Below, piece after piece: positions 7,874 to 15,336 of a stretch of DNA of 38,534 nt (positions are counted from its first letter, which is position 1; each line of letters starts with the position of its first letter). The DNA comes from an uncultured Lachnospiraceae bacterium. GTDB taxonomy: Bacteria; Bacillota; Clostridia; Lachnospirales; Lachnospiraceae. Below the pieces are notes generated by a model that worked only from the letters and a program-made list of their open reading frames with translations, did no database searches and was not told the origin of the DNA. The stretch covers positions 1 through 38,534 of the forward strand of contig CANQDA010000033.1 in NCBI GenBank assembly GCA_947591155.1, given 5' to 3'. Made by a program: the position numbers and the translations under genes.

Positions 7874-9256
7874 TCAGCACAGTTTCACTTTTTTGACTGC
7901 GCTGAATTTCCCGTATACAGCCTTCCCTGCGGAGTCGATCTTGTAGGCCCGGGCTTTCACGTACACGTACTTGCCGGGCTGGGTGTATGCGACTGACACG
8001 GAACGCTTTTTGGCAGACGTCTGGATAACGACGCTGCTTTTTTTATTGAATTTTTTGTTCGAAGAGAGATAGATCTCATAGCCTTTCGCGCCGCTTACCT
8101 TGCGGACGGTCGCCTTCACGGTCCTGCCTTTCTGCGCTGCGGCCTTCGAGAGGGAGGCTTTTCCCACTTTGATCTTCGTCCACTTGGCGTAAAGCTTTTT
8201 GGTCGTGCTTTTGGTGATGGAGACTTTCATAGAGGGACGAATCCGCTTGCCGTTTTTGTCGAACCAGCCTGCGAAGGCGTAACCTTTTCGGGTAGGTTGC
8301 GGGAGGTTCCCGTATTTGGAGCCGTTGCTCACGGAGAAGGTCCTGGAAGATTTCCCGTAGGTGAACTTGCCGCCTTTTCCGTACAGGATCACGGTACGAC
8401 CGTTCGCATCCGTCACGCTGTAGTCTACAGAGCATGTGACGGAGGGGGCTGCCTTCAGCGTGGCGCAGATCGTAGCGCTGCCTGCCGACAGGCCTGTTAC
8501 TTTTCCTGCCGCGTTCACCGACGCCACTTCGGGAGAAAGACTGGAGAAGACGAACTGATCACAGTCCAGTTCCACAGGAGTGTAGGTCTGATTGGAACTG
8601 TAGTATGCTTTGACGGTATTGGAGGCTCCCTTTTTCAGCGTCTTTTCAGGAGAGGTAAGCATCAGGCTGCTTTGGACGGTGCTCAGAGGAATGTTCACGG
8701 AGAACCGCTCTGTCTTCACGCCCGACAGAGGAGTGGGACTTACCGGAGTACACGAAAAGCTCTGTACCCAGTAAGTACAGTTGCCCTTGCGGAAACAGCC
8801 GACGCCGATAGACTGAAAGTCGGCGTCGATGATGTTTCGATAATGGCCGTCGGAATTCCGCCAGGCGTCGATCACCTGTATCGCGTTATTCAGGTAATTT
8901 CCGGCTGCAATGTTCTCCCCGTTCAGAAGGTCTGGATTGATCGTGTTCCAGTCTGACCCGTCGGGCCGGATGTGGTCGTGTGAAAAGACAAAGGCGCACT
9001 CGGCGGCTCTCTGCATGGCGGCAGTCGTGAGTCTCTGGTCGATCACCAGGGGCGCAAGATTCTTTTCGGCGCGAAGCGCGTTCGTCTGGGTGACCACCGC
9101 GTTCGCCTGATTGTAATCACAGGTCCCGCTCACGGTGAGCGCCACAGTCGCGGTATTCGCCGCGGAAGGTCGAAGAGAAGCTGCGATGAACGCGAAAAAG
9201 AACAGGCATACCATAGCCATAAGATTCAAAAAACGGATTCCTTTGTTTGCTTTCAT
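7874..9256 (-). CDS. Secreted CAP (SCP/PR1)-domain protein with Ig-like and InlB-type repeat regions
   Basis: About 460 residues. A hydrophobic signal segment (MKANKGIRFLNLMAMVCLFF...) is followed by a CAP domain at roughly 45-170, seen in the conserved GENIAAGN, WRNSDGHYRN and IGVGC motifs. A bacterial Ig-like (BIG2-type) region follows (near VASVNAAGKVTGLSAGSATICA). Next is an InlB-type repeat (GYAFAGWFDKNGKRI ... KLYAKW), then a lysine-rich FN3-like tail (KGYEIYLSSNKKFNKKS). Such proteins are exported and surface or matrix associated in Clostridia; the exact role is unknown. I chose ATG at 9256 because GGGAGG sits 8 bases upstream; an in-frame GTG at 9265 overlaps that site. The gene is convergent with the NUDIX gene. 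Confidence 0.85.
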   Translation of the reverse strand: MKANKGIRFLNLMAMVCLFFFAFIAASLRPSAANTATVALTVSGTCDYNQANAVVTQTNALRAEKNLAPLVIDQRLTTAAMQRAAECAFVFSHDHIRPDGSDWNTINPDLLNGENIAAGNYLNNAIQVIDAWRNSDGHYRNIIDADFQSIGVGCFRKGNCTYWVQSFSCTPVSPTPLSGVKTERFSVNIPLSTVQSSLMLTSPEKTLKKGASNTVKAYYSSNQTYTPVELDCDQFVFSSLSPEVASVNAAGKVTGLSAGSATICATLKAAPSVTCSVDYSVTDANGRTVILYGKGGKFTYGKSSRTFSVSNGSKYGNLPQPTRKGYAFAGWFDKNGKRIRPSMKVSITKSTTKKLYAKWTKIKVGKASLSKAAAQKGRTVKATVRKVSGAKGYEIYLSSNKKFNKKSSVVIQTSAKKRSVSVAYTQPGKYVYVKARAYKIDSAGKAVYGKFSAVKKVKLC

Positions 9257-9277
9257 GCAGGCCACCTCCCGGATAAA

Positions 9278-9306
9278 ATTATACTCTCATTTTCACGCCG
9301 GGGCAA
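9278..9306 (-). promoter_or_regulatory. Promoter of the CAP-domain gene
   Basis: On the minus strand TTGCCC (9301-9306) and a perfect TATAAT (9278-9283) are separated by 17 bases. The predicted start point lies about 15 bases from the ATG, so the leader is very short and holds just the GGGAGG ribosome site. Confidence 0.75.
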
Positions 9307-9415
9307 TCCTTTCTTTAGCAAAGATACCGGCGCTGCCATGTGAATGGAGTCGTATCGCTACATGATTATTGTAGCAATGATATGTGTTTTTTTGATGACG
9401 GAGGTTCGGGATTAT

Positions 9416-9490
9416 GATATAATCTCGACAGAGATTATATCGCGCCGATTCGGTGTCGCGCGAAGCGTGACAAGATTCGGGACCGAATCG
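9416..9490 (+). repeat. Palindrome cluster in the CAP-GH5 intergenic region
   Basis: Two adjacent inverted structures. The first is a perfect 11-bp palindrome, GATATAATCTC (9416-9426) with its complement at 9431-9441 and a GACA loop; it contains a TGATATAAT extended -10-like sequence. The second pairs CGATTCGGT (9446-9454) with ACCGAATCG (9482-9490). It encloses another hairpin, TGTCGCGC-GAA-GCGTGACA (9454-9472). A short open frame across this region (9344-9529) has no ribosome site and is not called. Confidence 0.6.
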
Positions 9491-9512
9491 TGCGCATCCC
9501 CCGGAGGGTATT

Positions 9513-9535
9513 ATGTCCGAAGGACATGATATAAT
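9513..9535 (+). promoter_or_regulatory. Extended -10 promoter preceding structured element A
   Basis: A perfect hairpin ATGTCC-GAA-GGACAT (9513-9527) runs into TGA-TATAAT (9527-9535), an extended -10 box. No good -35 is present 17 bases upstream, as is allowed for extended -10 promoters. Transcription would begin about 7 bases downstream, just before the structured element at 9552. The same TGNTATAATCT string recurs at 9415-9425 and 9687-9697. Confidence 0.5.
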
Positions 9536-9551
9536 CTACGTGAAAACAATG

Positions 9552-9673
9552 AGCCGTGCAAAGATGGCAGATGACAAAACGGCTGCTTGCAGACGGTTTT
9601 GTCAGATGACAGATTTATAGGGCGAATGTCCGCGGCCGAGGAAAACCGAAGGTTTTTCGAGGTTAGCACGGCT
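9552..9673 (+). ncRNA. Structured RNA-like element, copy A
   Basis: About 122 bases closed by AGCCGTGC (9552-9559) and GCACGGCT (9666-9673). Inside are three more stems. P2 pairs GACAAAAC (9573-9580) with GTTTTGTC (9596-9603) and has an inner CTGC/GCAG hairpin. P3 is GGGC-GAAT-GTCC (9620-9631). P4 is GGCC (9634-9637) with GGTT (9661-9664), continuing to AAAACC-GAA-GGTTTT (9642-9656). A second copy at 38306-38432 keeps every stem while changing paired bases. The family is not one I can name. It could be a cis-acting leader, a small RNA or a mobile repeat. The + strand is preferred because an extended -10 promoter sits just upstream. Confidence 0.65.
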
Positions 9674-9680
9674 CGGAAAA

Positions 9681-9745
9681 TGGACATGGTATAATCTTCG
9701 CGAAGGCAATGAGCCGAGCAAAGATGGCAGATGACAAGACGACTG
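9681..9745 (+). repeat. Truncated copy B of the structured element with its promoter
   Basis: Bases 9696-9737 repeat the 5' part of copy A almost exactly (AATGAGCCG, then GCAAAGATGGCAGATGACAA), 160 bases downstream of it. The 3' half with the closing strand is missing and the sequence runs into the GH5 ribosome site. TGG-TATAAT (9687-9695) is an extended -10 box immediately upstream. This is the most likely promoter of the GH5 gene, giving a leader that starts with half of the element. Confidence 0.6.
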
Positions 9746-9768
9746 AAACAGGAAGGAGTGGGCAGGCT

Positions 9769-11544
9769 ATGAAAAAACGGTGGAAGATTTTGGCTCTGAC
9801 GGCGGTGCTGTCGCTGCAGATGGCTCTGGCGCAGGCGGCGGGCAGTGCCGTGATGGCGGAGGAGACAGAGCAGGCAGGGCAGGAGCAGCAGACGCAGGAG
9901 GCGGTCGGAGAGGTGTCCGCGCAGGCGGACGCTTTGGAGAGTGCTTCACAGGGGAATGTCCTTGCGGCTCCTTCCGTGACGGGCGCGCTTCATGTGGAAG
10001 GCACGCATTTGATGGGGAGCAATGGGGAGCAGGTGCAGCTTCGCGGGGCAAGCACGCACGGTCTGGCCTGGTTCCCACAGTATGTGAATGAGGAGTGGTT
10101 CCGCCAGCTCCACGACGAGTGGAAGGCGAACGTGGTACGGCTGGCGATGTACACGGCGGAGTCCGGCGGCTACTGCACGGACGGGGACAAGGAGGCGCTG
10201 AAGGTGCTCGTCAAGCAGGGCGTTCAGTTCGCGACGGCCTGCGATATGTACGTGATCGTTGACTGGCACATCCTCTCCGACCTCAATCCGAACGTATATA
10301 TTGATGAGGCGAAGAATTTCTTCAGCGAGATGTCGCATGAGTTTGCGGGCAACGACAACGTGCTCTACGAGATCTGCAACGAGCCGAACGGCGGAACGGA
10401 CTGGCCGGCGATCAAGACCTACGCCGAGCAGGTGATCCCGGTGATCCGCCAGAACGACGAGGACGCGGTGATCATCGTGGGGACGCCGAACTGGTCGCAG
10501 TTTGTGGACGAGGCGGCGGCCGACCCGATCACGGATCAGGACAATATCATGTATACGCTGCACTATTACGCGGCCACGCACAAAGAAGACCTGCGCAGCC
10601 GGATGGTGGGCGCGATCGACGCGGGACTGCCGATTTTTGTCACCGAGTACGGCATCTGCGACGCGAGCGGCAACGGTGCGCTCGATATCGATCAGGCGAA
10701 TCAGTGGATTGATACTCTGGATCAGTACGGGGTCAGCTACGTCGCGTGGAACATGGCAAATAAGGATGAGAGCTCGTCGATCTTTTTAAGCTCCTGCGGT
10801 AAGACGAGTGGATTCACGGTTGACGATCTGAGCGAGTCCGGAAAGTGGCTGCGCGACATGTTGATCGCGCACGCGCCCGGAAACGCAGAGGATGCGAACG
10901 GAGCAGGGCAGCAGGCGGACTCCGACGACGGGAGCAGACAGGAGGCGGATCAGGATGCCGAAAGCGGGCAGAAGAGTGCCGGTACGAACGGAGACGCCGG
11001 GCAGAACGCCGCGTACTCCGGGAATGGGAGCAATGTGTCCGACGGGGCAAATGCCTCCGGCGGAACGGACGCTTCCGGGGTGATCACATTCACGGACGGC
11101 GACATCGAGGCGTCTGCCGTGCTGCGCGGGAACTGGGAGGAGAACGGCGCTCCGACTTACCAATACGATCTGACGATCAAGAACAAGGGACAGGCGGACT
11201 GCAGCTCGTGGGAGATCGACGTCCCGTTCGACGGCGAGGTCAAGCTGTCCAGCGGCTGGAACGGAAATTATACCGCACAGGGAAACACGCTGCACATCAC
11301 GTCGGTGGACTACAACGGGACGATCCCGGCGGGTTCCTCGATCCGCGACGTCGGCTTTATCGTGAGCGGCGCGCGGATCACGGCTGGTTCCGCGGATGGC
11401 GCGCAGGGCATCGGGGATTCCGAAGAAAAGGGCGCTGATGCGCAGGCCGCGGGAGACGAAGATTCAGGCGCTGCGGACGCTCAGGACGGCGCAGGGAATG
11501 ACGGCGCGCAGGAGAGCGGACAGGAGGATTCGCAATGGATCTGA
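9769..11544 (+). CDS. Secreted GH5 endoglucanase (cellulase) with CBM2-like domain
   Basis: A 591-residue exported enzyme. The signal peptide MKKRWKILALTAVLSLQMAL is followed by a low-complexity acidic linker. The GH5 catalytic domain, probably subfamily 2, covers roughly 75-345: the acid/base is E205 (CNEPNGG), the nucleophile E293 (VTEYGI), with LRGASTHGLAWFP near its start. It hydrolyses internal beta-1,4-glucan bonds outside the cell. A Gly/Ser/Asn/Gln-rich linker follows, then a CBM2-like cellulose-binding domain at about 440-540 (SSWEIDVPF ... LSSGWNGNY). An acidic Asp/Glu/Gly tail ends the protein; no sortase motif is seen. ATG 9769 is chosen over an in-frame codon at 9709 because AGGAAGGAG precedes it and the signal peptide starts there. 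Its end overlaps the GH112 gene by 10 bases. Confidence 0.9.
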   Translation: MKKRWKILALTAVLSLQMALAQAAGSAVMAEETEQAGQEQQTQEAVGEVSAQADALESASQGNVLAAPSVTGALHVEGTHLMGSNGEQVQLRGASTHGLAWFPQYVNEEWFRQLHDEWKANVVRLAMYTAESGGYCTDGDKEALKVLVKQGVQFATACDMYVIVDWHILSDLNPNVYIDEAKNFFSEMSHEFAGNDNVLYEICNEPNGGTDWPAIKTYAEQVIPVIRQNDEDAVIIVGTPNWSQFVDEAAADPITDQDNIMYTLHYYAATHKEDLRSRMVGAIDAGLPIFVTEYGICDASGNGALDIDQANQWIDTLDQYGVSYVAWNMANKDESSSIFLSSCGKTSGFTVDDLSESGKWLRDMLIAHAPGNAEDANGAGQQADSDDGSRQEADQDAESGQKSAGTNGDAGQNAAYSGNGSNVSDGANASGGTDASGVITFTDGDIEASAVLRGNWEENGAPTYQYDLTIKNKGQADCSSWEIDVPFDGEVKLSSGWNGNYTAQGNTLHITSVDYNGTIPAGSSIRDVGFIVSGARITAGSADGAQGIGDSEEKGADAQAAGDEDSGAADAQDGAGNDGAQESGQEDSQWI

Positions 11545-11579
11545 AAGAAATGGACCTGAAAGAAATGGACCTGAAAAAG
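11535..11579 (+). repeat. Three tandem 15-base repeats at the GH112 start
   Basis: Units at 11535-11549, 11550-11564 and 11565-11579 each read ATGGAYCTGAAARAR and encode MDLKE, MDLKE, MDLKK. Each unit supplies an in-frame ATG, so copy-number change would shift the start without breaking the frame. Only the first ATG has a strong ribosome site (AGGAGG) at normal spacing. Confidence 0.9.
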
Positions 11580-13724
11580 GGACGCGTGACGATCCCGACG
11601 GACGTCGATGTGATCCCGGAGACGCTCTCTCTGATCGAGAGCTGGGGCGCGGACGCGGTCCGCGACTGCGACGGCACGGATTTTCCGCCGGAGCTGAAAG
11701 ATGTGGACGCGAAGATCTACGCAACCTACTACACGACGCGCAAGGACAACGCGTGGGCGCTGGCCCATCCGGAGGAGATCCAGCAGATGTACGTGATGAC
11801 GCCCTTTTACACGGCGGAGAGCGCTGAGCTGACGGTACCGCTGATGAAGGGGCTGTATAAGGATATGCTGACGCCGAACGACCGGGACGACGTCGCGCGC
11901 TGGTGGGAGGTCGTGGACAGGACGACGGGCGAGGTCGTGCCCTGCGCGCGCTGGCGCTATGAGCCGGGGACGAAGACGGTGCGCATCGGGGCGGAGCCGT
12001 TTCACGACTACACGGTCAGCTTTCTGGCCTACATCATGTGGGATCCGGTGCACATGTACAACGCGGTGACAAACGACTGGAAGGACGTCGAGCACCAGAT
12101 CACCTTCGACGTGCGCCAGCCGAAGACGCGGGCGTACACGATGGAGCGGCTGCGCCGCTTCATCCGCGAGCATCCGTACGTGGACGTGCTGCGCTTCACG
12201 ACGTTCTTTCATCAGTTCACGCTGATCTTCGACGAGCAGGCGCGGGAGAAATACGTGGACTGGTACGGCTACTCGGCCTCGGTCAGCCCGTACATCCTGG
12301 AGCGGTTCGAGCGGGAGGCTGGGTATCCGTTCCGCCCGGAGTACATCATCGATCAGGGGTACTACAACGGCCAGTACCGCGTGCCCTCGAAAGAGTACCG
12401 GGATTTTCAGGCGTTCCAGCGCAGGGAGGTCGCGAAGCTGGCGCGCGAGATGGTCGACATCACGCACGAGGAGGGAAAAGAGGCGATGATGTTTCTCGGC
12501 GACCACTGGATCGGCACGGAGCCGTTCATGGACGAGTTCGCGGGCATCGGTCTGGACGCCGTGGTCGGAAGCGTCGGCAACGGTTCGACGCTGCGGCTTT
12601 TGAGCGACATCAAAGGCGTGAAATACATCGAGGGAAGATTCCTGCCGTACTTTTTCCCGGACACCTTTCATGAGGGCGGCGATCCGGTGAAGGAGGCGAA
12701 GGTGAACTGGGTGACGGCGCGGCGCGCGATCCTGCGCAGCCCGATCGACCGCATCGGCTACGGCGGTTACCTGAAGCTCGCGGTACAGTTCCCGGATTTC
12801 GTGGAGTACGTGGAGTCGGTCTGCGACGAGTTCCGGCAGCTCTATGCGAACATCAAGGGCACGACGCCGTACTGCGCGAAGAAGGTCGCGGTGCTCAACT
12901 GCTGGGGGAAGATGCGCGCCTGGGGCGCGCACATGGTGCACCACGCGCTCTACCAGAAGCAGAATTACTCCTACGCAGGGATCATCGAATACCTCTCCGG
13001 CGCGCCGTTCGACGTGAGGTTCATCAGCTTTGAGGACATTCTGGAGGATCCGGAGATTCTGGATGAGATCGACGTGCTCCTGAACATCGGGGACGGAGAC
13101 ACGGCCCACACGGGCGGCGTCTGGTGGGAGGATCCGCGGATCACAAGCGCGGTCAAGGCGTTCATCCACAAAGGCGGAGGCTTCATCGGCGTCGGCGAGC
13201 CGAGCGGGCATCAGGCGCAGGGGCGCTACATCCAGCTCGCGAACGTGCTCGGCGTGGAGAAGGAGACTGGTTTCACGCTCGGGTATGACAAGTACAACTG
13301 GGACTGCCATTCGGAACACTTCATTCTGCAGGAGCAGAAGGGCGAAATAGATTTCGGCGAGGGCAAGAAGAACATGTACGCGTTCGAGGGCACGACGGTG
13401 CTCGTGCAGCGGGAGAGAGAAGTGCAGCTCGCGGCGAGGGAATTCGGCGCGGGCCGGAGCGTTTACATCAGCGGGCTGCCATACAGCTTTGCGAACAGCC
13501 GCCTGCTGTACCGGGCAATCCTGTGGAGCTGCCACGCGGAGGACGAGCTGCGGCGCTGGTTCAGCACGAACGAGAATGTGGAGGTGCACGCCTACCCCGC
13601 GAACCACAAATTTTGCGTCGTGAACAACACCTACGAGCCGCAGGAGACGAGGGTGTACCGCGGCGACGGAAGCAGCTTCGGGCAGAAGCTGGGGGCAAAT
13701 GAGATTGTGTGGCACGCCTTGTAA
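11535..13724 (+). CDS. GH112 1,3-beta-galactosyl-N-acetylhexosamine phosphorylase (or galactosyl-rhamnose phosphorylase)
   Basis: A 729-residue cytosolic GH112 enzyme, full length for the family. GH112 enzymes use phosphate to split galacto-N-biose, lacto-N-biose or D-galactosyl-1,4-L-rhamnose, giving galactose 1-phosphate; these cannot be told apart here. Recognisable blocks are KGRVTIPTDVDVIPETLSL near the start, YYTTRKDNAWALAHPEE (65-81), RFTTFFHQFTLIFDE (220-234) and GDHWIGTEPF (322-331), whose D323 is the likely acid. Numbered from the third Met it is residue 313, the number I recall for the acid of the Bifidobacterium longum enzyme. ATG 11535 follows ACAGGAGG inside the end of the GH5 gene, so translation is coupled. 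The N-terminus carries a threefold MDLKE repeat. A likely terminator follows the stop. Confidence 0.9.
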   Translation: MDLKEMDLKEMDLKKGRVTIPTDVDVIPETLSLIESWGADAVRDCDGTDFPPELKDVDAKIYATYYTTRKDNAWALAHPEEIQQMYVMTPFYTAESAELTVPLMKGLYKDMLTPNDRDDVARWWEVVDRTTGEVVPCARWRYEPGTKTVRIGAEPFHDYTVSFLAYIMWDPVHMYNAVTNDWKDVEHQITFDVRQPKTRAYTMERLRRFIREHPYVDVLRFTTFFHQFTLIFDEQAREKYVDWYGYSASVSPYILERFEREAGYPFRPEYIIDQGYYNGQYRVPSKEYRDFQAFQRREVAKLAREMVDITHEEGKEAMMFLGDHWIGTEPFMDEFAGIGLDAVVGSVGNGSTLRLLSDIKGVKYIEGRFLPYFFPDTFHEGGDPVKEAKVNWVTARRAILRSPIDRIGYGGYLKLAVQFPDFVEYVESVCDEFRQLYANIKGTTPYCAKKVAVLNCWGKMRAWGAHMVHHALYQKQNYSYAGIIEYLSGAPFDVRFISFEDILEDPEILDEIDVLLNIGDGDTAHTGGVWWEDPRITSAVKAFIHKGGGFIGVGEPSGHQAQGRYIQLANVLGVEKETGFTLGYDKYNWDCHSEHFILQEQKGEIDFGEGKKNMYAFEGTTVLVQREREVQLAAREFGAGRSVYISGLPYSFANSRLLYRAILWSCHAEDELRRWFSTNENVEVHAYPANHKFCVVNNTYEPQETRVYRGDGSSFGQKLGANEIVWHAL

Positions 13725-13741
13725 AAACTTATACAAATAAA

Positions 13742-13798
13742 CAGGGCAGTCCGGGCGAAAACCGCTGACGGGACTGCTCTGCTATATGACAATTTTTA
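13742..13798 (+). terminator. Probable terminator of the GH5-GH112 operon
   Basis: CAGGGCAGTCC (13742-13752) pairs with GGACTGCTCTG (13771-13781) over 11 positions with one G-U pair. A weak U-tract (AATTTTTA near 13791-13798) follows after about ten bases. It lies 18 bases beyond the GH112 stop. Confidence 0.6.
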
Positions 13799-13884
13799 TG
13801 TTTTGTCTGGGAATTTCCTTCTGTTCTTCCTATCTTTTTTGTATGCAGAAAGCACGGCATAAATTTCAGATAAAAACTGCTAAT

Positions 13885-13952
13885 CTGTTCAAAATTCTTA
13901 ATGCCATCGTTCATTTAATTCCATTTACTAAAATATTACGTGGATGTATAAT
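13885..13952 (+). promoter_or_regulatory. Promoter and operator of the sugar-uptake operon
   Basis: TTTACT (13924-13929) and TATAAT (13947-13952) are 17 bases apart, a strong core promoter about 70 bases before the binding-protein gene. Upstream, CTGTTCAAAAT (13885-13895) and ATTCCATTTAC (13918-13928, overlapping the -35) recur as the same two 11-base blocks before the GH95 gene at 20545 and 20579. GTTCA occurs twice, 22 bases apart (13887 and 13909), the two-turn direct-repeat spacing typical of AraC-type regulators. The likely binder is the response regulator at 19028. Confidence 0.7.
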
Positions 13953-14023
13953 ACGTACATATAAATTGGATCCGCGGATACGAGAGTAACAATCATTATT
14001 TTTCATTTGAAAGGAGAATCTGA

Positions 14024-15322
14024 ATGAGAAGAAAATTGGCAAAAATAGTCAGTGTTTGTTCTGCGCTTATGATGGTTGCTGCGGTATGTCCGCTCAGTGT
14101 ACAGGCCGACGGGCAGGAAGAGGTGACGCTCACCGTCGAAGCCAGTCAGGAAATCGTGAATAATATTCCCTATGCATTCAGCGAAGATAATATTGCTGCT
14201 TTTGAAGAGAAGTATCCTTATATTAATGTGGAGCTTGTGCTGAACCCGGACGCGCAGAATACATCGATTCTGCAGACCAAACTAGCCTCCGGCCAGCCGT
14301 CGGATTTGATTTGCTACAATAAGGTTTCGGCGGAGAACGAGCTGGAGGTAGCAAAGAACTGCATAAACCTCTCGGACGAGCCGTTTGTTGACAACCTGGC
14401 CGACAAGGATATTCTTACGGCTCCTGATGGAAACATCTACGGGTTTGCTTTTGAAATAAAAACTGGCGGTATGGGCGTCGTCTATAATAAGGATATTTTT
14501 GAGGAAGAGGGTCTGGAGATTCCCAAAACATACGATGAATTTCTGGCGGTGTGCGAAACGCTCAAGGCAGATGGCATCACTCCCTTCTATGGCCCGTTCA
14601 AGGATGTATGGACCTTTCAGATGTGGACGTCTTCTACATGGGGGTATTACGTGGCGGCGGAAGAACCTGATCTGTGGGATCGCCTGAATCACAATGAGAT
14701 TGGTTGGGACGAGATCCCCGCTTTCCAGGAGAGCCTGGAGAAGGCGTACAATCTTTTCAAGGACGGATATATGCAGGAGACTGTTTTGTCTGATGATTAC
14801 AACAGTATCCCAACGGCGATGGGCAGCGGACAGTACGCTATGACAGTTGGATCTAACACAACTGTGAGAGATCTTCTCAATGCGCACCCAGACAAAAAGT
14901 TTGATATGTTTCCCTACCCTATATATGAGGGCGAGGAAGAATACATGACCATCAGTCAGCTGGATGCAGAGTTTTTTATTCCGAATGACGCCAGGCACAC
15001 TGAAGAAGCTAAGCTGTTTCTGAATTTTATGGCGCAGCCGGAGCAATGCGACAGAGCGCAGGAGGCGGCCTCTTTTGTCCCCAACGTGACAGGGGCTAGG
15101 GAGCCGGAGTTTGACGAGTTTGAAGGAAGACTCTATGAAGAGTACAATAAAACCGGCAAGACTGTGCTGGAAATGAACGCGTATATGAAGGTCGATCTGA
15201 ATGATCTCTGGGTGTATTATCAGGATATGTTCGCAGGCGCAAAGACTCCTCAGGAAGTGTTATCTGCGTGGGATGTCACCTTTGAGGAACTGATGCAGGC
15301 GAAAGGTTTTGATAACTTCTAA
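14024..15322 (+). CDS. Extracellular solute-binding protein, family 1 (sugar ABC transporter)
   Basis: A 432-residue binding protein for a CUT1-type sugar ABC importer. A signal peptide (MRRKLAKIVSVCSALMMVAA...) ends near VQA-DGQ, a type I signal peptidase site. The one cysteine nearby (VAAVC) is a poor lipobox, unlike most Gram-positive binding proteins, which are lipoproteins. The mature protein has typical family-1 features: YPYINVELVLNPD, SDLICYN near residue 90, GFAFEIKTGGMGVVYNKDIF and a C-terminal helix-rich lobe. It should capture an oligosaccharide and deliver it to the two permeases downstream. ATG 14024 follows AAAGGAG. First gene of the glycan locus, with its own strong promoter and a hairpin after the stop. 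Confidence 0.9.
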   Translation: MRRKLAKIVSVCSALMMVAAVCPLSVQADGQEEVTLTVEASQEIVNNIPYAFSEDNIAAFEEKYPYINVELVLNPDAQNTSILQTKLASGQPSDLICYNKVSAENELEVAKNCINLSDEPFVDNLADKDILTAPDGNIYGFAFEIKTGGMGVVYNKDIFEEEGLEIPKTYDEFLAVCETLKADGITPFYGPFKDVWTFQMWTSSTWGYYVAAEEPDLWDRLNHNEIGWDEIPAFQESLEKAYNLFKDGYMQETVLSDDYNSIPTAMGSGQYAMTVGSNTTVRDLLNAHPDKKFDMFPYPIYEGEEEYMTISQLDAEFFIPNDARHTEEAKLFLNFMAQPEQCDRAQEAASFVPNVTGAREPEFDEFEGRLYEEYNKTGKTVLEMNAYMKVDLNDLWVYYQDMFAGAKTPQEVLSAWDVTFEELMQAKGFDNF

Positions 15323-15336
15323 GATCAGAACAAAAT

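Noticed and set aside
9344..9529. 61-codon plus-strand frame before the GH5 gene
   Set aside because: It spans palindromes and promoter-like sequence, has no ribosome site, and shows no family resemblance.
9552..9673. Hammerhead ribozyme reading of the CTGATAG string in the structured element
   Set aside because: CTGATAG is present only in copy C, the required CUGAUGA and GAAA core is absent, and copy A has TTTATAG instead.
11481..13736. 751-codon open frame antisense to the GH112 gene
   Set aside because: It mirrors a GC-rich coding sequence. The product is arginine, histidine and valine rich with no recognisable domain, while the plus strand gives a full GH112 enzyme with a good ribosome site.
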